This document shows, piece by piece, positions 1-5,069 of a stretch of DNA of 5,069 bases; the first letter of the stretch is position 1; the number at the start of each line of letters is the position of its first letter. A program made the position numbers and the translations under genes. This DNA comes from a bacterium (GTDB lineage Bacteria > T1Sed10-126), in contig PWHN01000052.1 in the NCBI GenBank assembly GCA_003554945.1, positions 1 to 5,069 of the forward strand, given 5' to 3'. The notes under the pieces were generated by a model. That model did not search any database and was not told the origin of the DNA. It saw nothing but the letters and a program-made list of their open reading frames with translations.

Positions 1-62
1 AACGGTTTGTAATTGGTATTTAGAGCAAGATTAAAACTTTCTCTTGTTATACTTCTCGTCTA

Positions 63-90
63 ATATAGTTAAGTTAAAACTTAACTATAT
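63..90. repeat. AT-rich perfect palindrome, 13-bp arms
   Basis: The arm ATATAGTTAAGTT (63-75) is followed by AA and its exact reverse complement (78-90). The T-run on the complementary strand (A-run at 92-98) lies on the wrong side for a minus-strand terminator, and no T-run follows on the plus strand, so it does not look like a standard intrinsic terminator. It lies upstream of both candidate promoters of the small gene at 226, so it could be an operator for a dimeric regulator or the 3' end of an upstream gene. Its arm resembles that of the palindrome at 2966-3001 (ATAGTTWAGT). Confidence 0.6.
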
Positions 91-124
91 CAAAAAAATG
101 ATCCGATTGAGGGTGGATGACTTG

Positions 125-199
125 TATAATTGTGCGAAATAAATTAGCCTGAATATCTATGGTAGTGGATTGTTGTAAATTGTTTGATTAGAGTATAAA
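125..199 (+). promoter_or_regulatory. candidate promoters for the small gene at 226
   Basis: Two sigma-70-like possibilities are visible. The nearer has TTGTTG (170-175), an 18-base spacer and TATAAA (194-199); transcription would start near 206 and leave a short leader carrying the Shine-Dalgarno. The second is a perfect TATAAT at 125-130 without a convincing -35 box. The region is AT-rich, so chance matches are easy, and I cannot choose between them. Confidence 0.35.
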
Positions 200-225
200 A
201 AAAGAAAATTACGGGAGGGAAGAAA

Positions 226-534
226 ATGTCAGTTAATGAGTGGCAGCCCCACAAGGGTGATGATCCGACAATCGTTGGTGAATTAAACCAGGAGGGCAGA
301 TTAGAGACGGAAGATGGAGTTTTTGAATTGCCCGAACACCGTGTTCTTCAGAAGGAAGTTGAGATCATCTTGAAGAATTGGGAGGAAAATCCCACCGTGG
401 CGATCGCCTACCAGGGGGATGACCCCGAAGACATCGAGGGCAAACATGATTACGTAGTGCTGCGAGCCCAACCATCGGTTTCACCGCTGGAACTCTCCGA
501 GGTACTGAACAATTTCTCCGGACGCATAAAATAA
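226..534 (+). CDS. small acidic protein of unknown function (102 aa)
   Basis: I do not recognise this family. The start is well supported: GGAGG at 214-218 lies seven bases before the ATG, and no competing start is nearby. The protein is acidic (about 22 Asp/Glu against 9 Lys/Arg) and has no signal peptide, membrane segment or cysteine, so it should be a soluble cytoplasmic protein. It carries GDDP twice, at residues 11-14 and 64-67. The stretch around residues 38-54 (HRVLQKEVEIILKNWEE) looks like an amphipathic helix, followed by a strand-like TVAIAY and a second strand DYVVLR at 75-80; this suggests a small alpha/beta fold, though that is inference. It appears monocistronic: a strong terminator begins eight bases after the stop and the next gene lies about 440 bases away. 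The good ribosome site, coherent composition and terminator argue for a real gene. Confidence 0.8.
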   Translation: MSVNEWQPHKGDDPTIVGELNQEGRLETEDGVFELPEHRVLQKEVEIILKNWEENPTVAIAYQGDDPEDIEGKHDYVVLRAQPSVSPLELSEVLNNFSGRIK

Positions 535-542
535 CTCCCCTC

Positions 543-589
543 AACATTTACCACATTTGCGCAATTGCGCAAATGTGGTAAATGTTTTT
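543..589 (+). terminator. 44-bp perfect palindrome plus T-run, intrinsic terminator
   Basis: Bases 543-564 are the exact reverse complement of 565-586. As RNA this gives a 20-bp stem closed by AAUU, followed by a run of T (585-589), with a second T-run at 594-599. The core is GC-rich (TTGCGC around the centre) and the outer part AT-rich. Its place eight bases after the stop codon at 534 makes it the likely terminator of the small gene. The stem is unusually long and perfect for this purpose, and the symmetric centre could also bind a protein as DNA. Confidence 0.8.
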
Positions 590-670
590 AGGATTTTTTG
601 TTATTTACGATTTCAGATTCCGCCCCCTATCGACGAAACGTAACAGAATTATTTGAGATTACCGCTTATA

Positions 671-801
671 GGCCCAAAAAGGGGTGTGTTCACATCAATC
701 TCGAAATCTTCAAGGATTTCTCCGAGGTATAAATAAGGATAACCGGGCTCATCCCGAGTCCATCCTCATTTATAAATCCGTTCAACACCCCTTTTAGGGC
801 C
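671..801. repeat. 131-nt nested inverted-repeat element, three-way-junction shape
   Basis: The ends (671-687 and 785-801) are inverted copies matching at 16 of 17 positions; the outer motif is GGCCC-A/T-AAAAGGGGTGT. They enclose two separate hairpins. Hairpin A (700-726) pairs CTCG with CGAG and AAATC with GATTT, with a three-base bulge. Hairpin B (728-774) pairs TATAAAT with ATTTATA, then AGGAT with ATCCT past one mismatch, and is capped by CGGG-CTCAT-CCCG. As RNA this is a clean three-helix junction. Two readings remain: a structured RNA (cis-leader or small RNA), or a MITE-like mobile element with terminal inverted repeats. I see no flanking target duplication, which weakly disfavours a recent insertion. 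It matches no riboswitch class I can recognise. Confidence 0.6.
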
Positions 802-925
802 AACTGGAGAAAAAATTTGCATTTCAAGCAAAGGGTGCGGAACGTGAATACGATGATGAGGGGGTATGGGATAGATCCGATTCAAGTCTGGAACAGGTTT
901 AAAAAACCATTAAATTTGATACCCT

Positions 926-931
926 TATAAT
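926..931 (+). promoter_or_regulatory. candidate -10 box of the cpdB-like gene
   Basis: A perfect TATAAT lies about 40 bases before the start codon. There is no good -35 box at 16-18 bases; the inverted repeat GGTTT-AAA-AAACC (896-908) occupies that position and could be an operator. Transcription would begin near 938, giving a short leader that excludes the 671-801 element. In that case the element is not part of this mRNA unless a promoter farther upstream is also used. Confidence 0.4.
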
Positions 932-957
932 GTTGCAATTAAAAATCAGGTAGTTCG

Positions 958-964
958 AAAGGAG
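958..964 (+). promoter_or_regulatory. Shine-Dalgarno fixing a TTG start
   Basis: AAAGGAG ends nine bases before the TTG at 974. No in-frame ATG lies between this site and the signal peptide; the next in-frame ATG (residue 60) would delete the whole lipoprotein signal. The TTG start is therefore the best choice. Confidence 0.75.
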
Positions 965-973
965 AGAGGACAT

Positions 974-2884
974 TTGCTTACTAAAAAGAAAACTGTTCCA
1001 TTGAAGATAAGTCTTTTCTTAGTAATATCTATTTTTATTACCTTCGGGGTTGTTGGCTGCGGTGCTGTGGAAGAGGAGCCGGTTGAAGAGGAAACTTTGG
1101 CACTTCTTTCGACGACAGATGTTCATCAATACCTATTGCCCTACAATTACATGGAAGACGAGGAAGACGAAACTATTGGTCTGTCAAAAACGTATACGCT
1201 CATCGAAGAGGCGCGGGAAGAATACGATTATCACCTGCTGTTGGACGCCGGTGACCTTATCCAGGGAAGTCTTGTTGGTGTCTACGAGTCGCAGGTGGAA
1301 CCTTTAGAAGAGGGAGAAACTCAGACCATAGTGGAAATTTATAACGAAATAGGTTACGACGCTGTCGCTATCGGTAATCACGAGGTCCAGGATTACGGTC
1401 TCTGGTTTTTGGATCGTGCAATTGAAGGTGCTGAATTTCCGTGGCTGTCGGCCAACATGGTGCAGGCGGACAATCCAGACGAATTTTATACAAAACCCTA
1501 CGAGATTTTGGAAAAAGATATTGGTGGGCAAACCCTGGAAGTTGGAGTAATTAGTTTTGTTCCCCCGCAGATAATGCAGTGGGGCCGTTCACATCTTAAA
1601 GGGGAAGTAAAAGCCAGGGAAATTCTTGATATGGCTGAAAAATATCTCCCCGAGCTGGAAGCAAAAACTGATCTGCTGGTTGTTAACATGCACTCAGGTA
1701 TTGATGACTCGCCGCCGGATTCCTACGATGCGCGAGAGAACGCCGGTTACTACGTTGCCCGGATGGATGAGGTAGACGCCCTGATTACCGGCCACCAGCA
1801 CCTGGAAATGCCTAACGAATATTTTGCCGACATGGAAGGAGTCGACATGGATGCGGGTACGGTGCATGGTGTGCCGACGGTCATGCCCGGCTCCTGGGGT
1901 GATCACCTGGGAATTCTTGAACTTGACCTCTATTACGCTGACGGCGAGTGGGGGATTGAAGGTCACGACGTGAAGCTTCGGGAAGTGGACGAGGATGTAG
2001 AGTCACATCCGCTGGTTGAAGAAATGGCCGCTGATATTCACGAAAAGACGCTTGAATACGTCCGCACACCGATTGGTGAGACGGAGATGGAGTTAAACAC
2101 TTATTTTGCTCGGATAAAAGACAATCCGGTGGTCCAACTCGTAAACGACGCTCAACTCTGGTATGGGGAAAAACAGCTTGAGGGCTCTGAATACGAGGAG
2201 TTGCCGCTGTTATCCGCCGCCGCGCCCTTTGTCGCCGGTCGGGAAGGTCCTGATTACTATACCAGGGTGAGTGGTGAAATCACAATTGGCGACGTAACCG
2301 ATATCTATCTTTACGATAATACCGTCTATATTTTGAAGCTTGACGGCCAGCAGGTAATCGACTGGCTTGAGCACAGCGGTAAAGCTTTCAATCAAATTGC
2401 CCCTGATGAAACCGACGAACAGCATCTTGTGAATTATGAGCGTCGGGCTTTCAATTTTGACGTTCTCGAGGGAGTCGAATACAGCTATGACCTAACTCAG
2501 CCGCAAGGTGAGCGTGTCGTCGAGGCTACTTACCAGGGTGAGCCGCTGGATGAGGAGATGGAGTTTGCTGTCATCACCAACGACTATCGCGCCGGTGGAG
2601 GCGGCGATTTTCCTCACATGAGTGACGATAACGTTATTTTTCAGTCAGCCGACGTAAATCGCGAGCAGATAATTTATTACATCGAAGAAAAAGGAAGTAT
2701 TCGCCCTGAACCCAGCTTTAACTGGAAGCTTGCCCCTCTGACAGCCGAAGGACAGCTGCTTTTTCGTTCGAATCCGGCGGCCGGCGACTATGCCGGTAGT
2801 CGGGGGCTCGAAGGAACTGAAAAATTAGAAGTGGACGAGGACGGCTGGGGAATTTTTGAGATTGATTTAGATAAATTGAACTAA
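974..2884 (+). CDS. cpdB: 2',3'-cyclic-nucleotide 2'-phosphodiesterase/3'-nucleotidase lipoprotein (CpdB-like)
   Basis: The enzyme should hydrolyse 2',3'-cyclic nucleotides to 3'-nucleotides and then to nucleoside and phosphate outside the cytoplasmic membrane. The 636-residue length fits CpdB. Residues 1-29 form a lipoprotein signal: KKK, a hydrophobic stretch, then VVGC with Cys29 as the lipidation site, followed by a very acidic linker. The metallophosphatase domain (about 41-340) keeps the expected metal and catalytic motifs: D49-x-H51, GD94, N135-H136, H240 and H274-x-H276. The C-terminal nucleotidase domain (about 365-600) has CpdB-like signatures: DNPVVQLVNDAQ (383-394), SAAAPF (414-419), GPDYYT (425-430), FNQI (472-475) and NDYRAGGGGDF (536-546). 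Aromatics near Y428/Y429 and Y538 probably stack on the base. These C-domain signatures favour CpdB over UshA 5'-nucleotidases; exact substrate range is inferred. It has its own promoter candidate and is convergent with the gene at 3049-4557. It has no sortase anchor. Confidence 0.93.
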   Translation: MLTKKKTVPLKISLFLVISIFITFGVVGCGAVEEEPVEEETLALLSTTDVHQYLLPYNYMEDEEDETIGLSKTYTLIEEAREEYDYHLLLDAGDLIQGSLVGVYESQVEPLEEGETQTIVEIYNEIGYDAVAIGNHEVQDYGLWFLDRAIEGAEFPWLSANMVQADNPDEFYTKPYEILEKDIGGQTLEVGVISFVPPQIMQWGRSHLKGEVKAREILDMAEKYLPELEAKTDLLVVNMHSGIDDSPPDSYDARENAGYYVARMDEVDALITGHQHLEMPNEYFADMEGVDMDAGTVHGVPTVMPGSWGDHLGILELDLYYADGEWGIEGHDVKLREVDEDVESHPLVEEMAADIHEKTLEYVRTPIGETEMELNTYFARIKDNPVVQLVNDAQLWYGEKQLEGSEYEELPLLSAAAPFVAGREGPDYYTRVSGEITIGDVTDIYLYDNTVYILKLDGQQVIDWLEHSGKAFNQIAPDETDEQHLVNYERRAFNFDVLEGVEYSYDLTQPQGERVVEATYQGEPLDEEMEFAVITNDYRAGGGGDFPHMSDDNVIFQSADVNREQIIYYIEEKGSIRPEPSFNWKLAPLTAEGQLLFRSNPAAGDYAGSRGLEGTEKLEVDEDGWGIFEIDLDKLN

Positions 2885-2965
2885 GTTGCCCTTAACCCAC
2901 CGCTGCATGGTAAGAAGGTTTTTAATAAGTGACGTAGTTTGTAAAAACAACAAGAAAAACCTGTG

Positions 2966-3001
2966 ACTTAGATAGTTTAGTCAGCACTAAACTATCTAAG
3001 T
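2966..3001 (-). terminator. 16-bp-arm palindrome between convergent genes, probable terminator
   Basis: The arm ACTTAGATAGTTTAGT (2966-2981) is separated by CAGC from its exact reverse complement (2986-3001). Read on the minus strand it lies about 47 bases after the stop of the gene at 3049-4557 and is followed, after a few bases, by a T-rich tract (complement of the A-run at 2955-2959). That fits a terminator for that gene. On the plus strand no T-run follows, so its effect on the cpdB-like gene is uncertain. The stem is AT-rich, weaker than typical terminators but long. Confidence 0.55.
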
Positions 3002-3048
3002 TAGGTCAATGAAACTTAGTGTTTCGAACCAGGATAGAGTTTGGGTAA

Positions 3049-4557
3049 TTACTGGAGTTCGTGGAGCCTTAAGTTGTGGAAACTGGCTCTGTAATCGCCG
3101 CGATCCAGCCAGCTTTTTGCGTAAATGCCTACCTGTGCCTGTTGTGGAGTGAGAGAAATTTCTACCGGGGTTAATTTCCGCCATTCGTCTTCTCCGGAGG
3201 GGCGGAACAGCGGAACGTATTTTCCGTCCTCATAGGCCAACCCTATTTCTTTAGCTATACCATCGTATTCACGGACAGTCGTGATGTCTTCATCCGGTTT
3301 ATTAACCATTAGTCGGGTAATATTTCCTTCTCCCGTTGGCCCCCAGTGAAACCAGTTGTTCTGGCCTGCGAAAACCACTATACCCGATTCGCGGCCGTAT
3401 TCAACCTCAAAATTTAGACCGGTTTCGAGTAGCCACTCTTCTGGTAGCTCCCCGTCGTAAAAAAGCCGGGGTGCTGTAACTCTGCCATACCAGAGGGCTG
3501 ATTCTTGCCCGGCATGTAGCTCTACCTCGTTTGGCGTATGTGAGTAGTCGTTCCCCCTGTCACCGTATTCAATTTCAACCTTATCTTCAAATTTTTCACT
3601 TGACCAATGGCTGTCCAGTAGTGTCTCGCCAAACCGGGGACGATAGCGAGCGTAAAGGTCCATGTAGCCGTAAGTCTGAATTGTATAATCTCCCGCCGGA
3701 GCGTCGGGGTCGATAAGAACTTCAACATAACCGTGGAGCCCGGTCTGATAAACGTCAACGTTGTAACGGTCCAGTCGATCCAACACTTCGTCGTGTGGAT
3801 GGTCGTAGGGACTATCCTCAGGGGCGGGTATAATAGCTGCGTCGGGGCGAGTATTTTCAAGCAGAATCCGGCCGGTGGAGGTGCTGCTTCCGTGATGGCC
3901 GGCTTTTAAGATATCTACGTTATCAATCAGTTCTTCTCGAACCCACTCGTCCTCCTGCCGGATGTACGCATCGCCCGTGGTGAGGATAGTGACGCCGTTA
4001 ATTGTGATAGGAAAACTGATAGAAAGTTCGTTAAGATCGCCGCGGGGAGGATCCGGTGGATTAATAATGTCAACAGTGAGTCCCGGTAGCAGTTCCAGGT
4101 TTTGTGTTCGATGGACTGTTCGATAACTGATTCTTTCTGTGTCTATTCTCTCCAGAAGATCCATGTAGGTCTGTCCGGTATGATCGTTTTGGACGTCCCA
4201 TACTTCACCAATTTCATAATTATCTAACAAAGTCTCAGTACCGCCGATATGATCCATGTGAGGATGGGTGAGGACAAGCGTATCAATGCGTTCAACCCCC
4301 ATGTAATCAAGCCAGCGGGTGAGGGCGGCTACGCCGCCTGCAGTTGCTGCGTCGATAACGGCGACGTGACCGTCGGGACTGACGAGAGCAGTGCCGTCCG
4401 CCTGGCCGACGGGAGCAGCGACGTAACGCCAGAGACGTGCCCCGGGGTCGGCGGGAACGTCGTCATCGACAGGACTCCAGTACCAGTAAAGTCCGCCGGC
4501 CAGAGCAATTGAAATCAGGAGCAAAACAAAGATTTTGGTCCAGGAAATACGTCTCAT
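3049..4557 (-). CDS. exported ComEC-like metallo-beta-lactamase-fold hydrolase with C-terminal ConA-like domain
   Basis: The 502-residue protein starts at an ATG six bases after AAAGGA (minus strand, 4564-4569). Residues 8-27 form one hydrophobic segment after MRRISWTK, a signal anchor or uncleaved signal peptide, so the rest should be outside the membrane. Residues about 43-285 are a metallo-beta-lactamase fold of the ComEC/Rec2 type: VGQAD (50-54), VID (67-69), the metal site HPHMDH (98-103), TTGD (193-196), KAGHHGSS (218-225) and DHPH (252-255). The usual DVGQGD motif is altered to PVGQAD. No ComEC channel domain is present, so it is not a complete competence protein. Residues about 310-500 look like a concanavalin/DUF1349-type beta-sandwich (LLDSHWS near the start, W374, SGIVVFAGQNNW, regular strands, final YRASFHNLRL); this is pattern recognition with moderate confidence. 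Related domains act as nucleases or phosphodiesterases; the substrate here is unknown. Confidence 0.9.
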   Translation of the reverse strand: MRRISWTKIFVLLLISIALAGGLYWYWSPVDDDVPADPGARLWRYVAAPVGQADGTALVSPDGHVAVIDAATAGGVAALTRWLDYMGVERIDTLVLTHPHMDHIGGTETLLDNYEIGEVWDVQNDHTGQTYMDLLERIDTERISYRTVHRTQNLELLPGLTVDIINPPDPPRGDLNELSISFPITINGVTILTTGDAYIRQEDEWVREELIDNVDILKAGHHGSSTSTGRILLENTRPDAAIIPAPEDSPYDHPHDEVLDRLDRYNVDVYQTGLHGYVEVLIDPDAPAGDYTIQTYGYMDLYARYRPRFGETLLDSHWSSEKFEDKVEIEYGDRGNDYSHTPNEVELHAGQESALWYGRVTAPRLFYDGELPEEWLLETGLNFEVEYGRESGIVVFAGQNNWFHWGPTGEGNITRLMVNKPDEDITTVREYDGIAKEIGLAYEDGKYVPLFRPSGEDEWRKLTPVEISLTPQQAQVGIYAKSWLDRGDYRASFHNLRLHELQ

Positions 4558-4608
4558 AGTTATTCCTTTCCGGAAACTGAAATGAATTTTTTTAAATGAG
4601 TCTTCTCC

Positions 4609-4637
4609 AAAAAGCCCTCTCCCCTGGAGGGAGAGGG
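4609..4637 (-). terminator. terminator-like GC hairpin in the leader of the minus-strand gene
   Basis: CCCTCTCCC (4615-4623) pairs perfectly with GGGAGAGGG (4629-4637) around a five-base loop. On the minus strand the stem is followed by CTTTTT (complement of 4609-4614), the form of an intrinsic terminator. It lies about 50 bases upstream of the minus-strand ATG at 4557. It may end a transcript entering from the right, act as an attenuator, or simply be part of an intergenic repeat; I recall similar CCCTCTCCC/GGGAGAGGG repeats in many unrelated bacterial genomes. Confidence 0.5.
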
Positions 4638-4687
4638 TTGGGTGAGGGGGAAGATGGTTCTAAATCGCCAATTCACCCCCCTTTGTA

Positions 4688-4716
4688 TTTCCCCCCGTCA
4701 AGGGGGGAAAGTTTTT
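4688..4716 (+). repeat. GC-rich hairpin with plus-strand T-run
   Basis: TTTCCCCCC (4688-4696) pairs with GGGGGGAAA (4702-4710) around GTCAA, and GTTTTT follows on the plus strand. It therefore has terminator form in the plus direction, although no plus-strand gene precedes it within the window. On the minus strand no T-run follows. It is adjacent to the hairpin at 4615-4637 and may belong to the same repeat unit. Confidence 0.5.
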
Positions 4717-4731
4717 AGAGTGGACTCTTAA

Positions 4732-4740
4732 ATTATATCA
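4732..4740 (-). promoter_or_regulatory. candidate extended -10 promoter for the minus-strand gene
   Basis: On the minus strand this reads TGATATAAT, a perfect -10 box with the TGn extension that can replace a -35 box; no good -35 is present. Transcription would start near 4725 and give a leader of about 165 bases holding both GC hairpins before the ATG at 4557. The nearer alternative, a promoter between 4558 and 4608, is not obvious. Confidence 0.4.
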
Positions 4741-4788
4741 AAAGTATCTTTTCTCGGGGGATTAACTTTGTGGGCTTTTTTGGCGTCT

Positions 4789-4846
4789 TCATTGTCATTG
4801 TGGGTATGAACTATCGCTTTTCATTACGGACCACAATCAGCAATGA
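4789..4846. repeat. imperfect inverted repeat
   Basis: TCATTG (4789-4794) and ATTGTGG (4797-4803) pair with CAATGA (4841-4846) and CCACAAT (4831-4837), with a 2-versus-3-base internal loop. It contains one of the four GTCATT motifs of the repeat tract to its right and is probably a diverged member of the same repeat family. Confidence 0.5.
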
Positions 4847-4880
4847 CGTCAAGTTCAGAAGCGAGCTTGACCTAACGCTT

Positions 4881-5069
4881 GTCATTCCCCGGTTTGCTCT
4901 ACCGTTCGTCATTGTCCGGAACGAATAACGTCCCAGGGCTTGACCGGGCAATCCAGAACTAACGAACGTCATTACCCGGCTTGACCGGGTAATCCAGCGA
5001 CTTTGACGTTGATCTTGACTTTCGCTCGTAGAACGTTCAAATTCAACGTCGCTGGATTCCCGCTTCCGC
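4881..5069. repeat. mosaic of degenerate REP-like palindromic repeats, cut by the window edge
   Basis: The one intact unit (4968-4997) begins GTCATT, has the stem TTACCCGG (4972-4979)/CCGGGTAA (4985-4992) and ends AATCCAG. The motif GGCTTGACCGGG followed by YAATCCAG occurs at 4937-4956 and 4978-4997 with 19 of 20 bases equal. GTCATT heads also stand at 4881 and 4908. An inverted tail (5048-5058) pairs over 11 bases with 4991-5001, so the last units face each other; GACGTTGA (5005-5012) also pairs with TCAACGTC (5043-5050). The final unit is truncated. This resembles the GTCATTCCCG/CGGGAATCCAG intergenic repeats of many bacteria; no transposase is present here. Confidence 0.65.

Larger units (their letters stand above)
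590..973. other. non-coding spacer upstream of the cpdB-like gene
   Basis: This long spacer contains no convincing gene. It holds the nested inverted-repeat element at 671-801, a small TTTGC/GCAAA inverted repeat (817-833), a GGTTT/AAACC inverted repeat (896-908) just upstream of a TATAAT box, and the ribosome binding site of the next gene. An open plus-strand frame from 733 to 930 was examined and not called, because it has no good start or ribosome site and overlaps the structured element. Confidence 0.6.
4558..5069. other. gene-free repeat-rich region
   Basis: No reading frame here has a credible start, ribosome site or protein-like composition. The region contains two GC-rich hairpins close to the start of the minus-strand gene, a candidate minus-strand promoter, and then about 280 bases of degenerate extragenic palindromic repeats that run off the right edge. 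Confidence 0.65.

Noticed and set aside
671-801. Known riboswitch, T-box or tRNA
   Set aside because: No T-box motif, no tRNA arms or anticodon loop and no known aptamer core could be recognised; the likely promoter of the next gene also lies downstream of it.
1050-1307. Plus-strand 85-codon frame inside the cpdB-like gene
   Set aside because: It lies wholly within a well-supported gene in another frame, is very rich in Arg/Lys/Cys/Trp unlike the acidic proteins here, and has no ribosome site.
974-2884. UshA-type 5'-nucleotidase
   Set aside because: The N-terminal domain cannot separate the two, but the C-terminal signatures DNPVVQLVNDAQ, SAAAPF, GPDYYT and NDYRAGGGG fit CpdB better.
3522-3860. 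Minus-strand 112-codon frame inside the metallo-beta-lactamase gene
   Set aside because: It is an alternative frame of the same strand within a gene whose motifs are intact, with Thr/Arg-rich low-quality translation.
4249-4512. Plus-strand 87-codon frame antisense to the hydrolase
   Set aside because: It is the antisense of the conserved N-terminal half of the hydrolase and shows no recognisable motif.
3049-4557. Complete ComEC competence channel or a beta-lactamase resistance gene
   Set aside because: Only one membrane segment is present and the channel domain is absent; the motifs are ComEC/Rec2-like, not those of antibiotic-hydrolysing class B enzymes.
4881-5069. CRISPR array
   Set aside because: Repeats are degenerate, of unequal length and spacing, partly inverted, and only two near-equal copies exist; no cas gene is present.

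Overview
The window looks like a chromosomal stretch from a bacterium. Both long proteins and the small one are rich in Asp/Glu, all three genes have strong Shine-Dalgarno sequences, one starts at TTG, and the spacers are AT-rich. A salt-adapted anaerobic Bacillota (for example a Halanaerobiales-like organism) would fit, but this is inference only. Nothing here fixes the taxonomy, and a diderm from another phylum remains possible.

Layout. 1-225: AT-rich leader with a 13-bp-arm palindrome and candidate promoters. 226-534 (+): a small acidic protein of unknown function, followed at once by a 44-bp perfect palindrome plus T-run (543-589), probably its terminator. 590-973: non-coding spacer holding a 131-nt element (671-801) whose ends pair and which encloses two further hairpins (three-way-junction shape), then a candidate promoter and Shine-Dalgarno for the next gene. 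974-2884 (+): a CpdB-type 2',3'-cyclic-nucleotide phosphodiesterase/3'-nucleotidase lipoprotein. 2885-3048: convergent spacer with a 16-bp-arm palindrome. 3049-4557 (-): an exported ComEC-like metallo-beta-lactamase-fold hydrolase with an extra C-terminal domain that looks concanavalin/DUF1349-like. 4558-5069: no gene; two GC-rich hairpins, a candidate minus-strand promoter, and a decayed mosaic of extragenic palindromic repeats cut off by the window edge.

The two large genes are convergent, so they are not one operon. Both products are predicted to act outside the cytoplasmic membrane, and both belong to families linked to phosphoester or nucleic-acid hydrolysis. A shared role in salvaging extracellular nucleic acid or nucleotides is a reasonable but unproven idea. 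The least explained parts are the 671-801 structured element, the related palindromes at 63-90 and 2966-3001, and the terminator-like hairpin inside the putative leader of the minus-strand gene. I see no RNA gene of known class, no CRISPR array, no complete insertion sequence and no convincing defence system.
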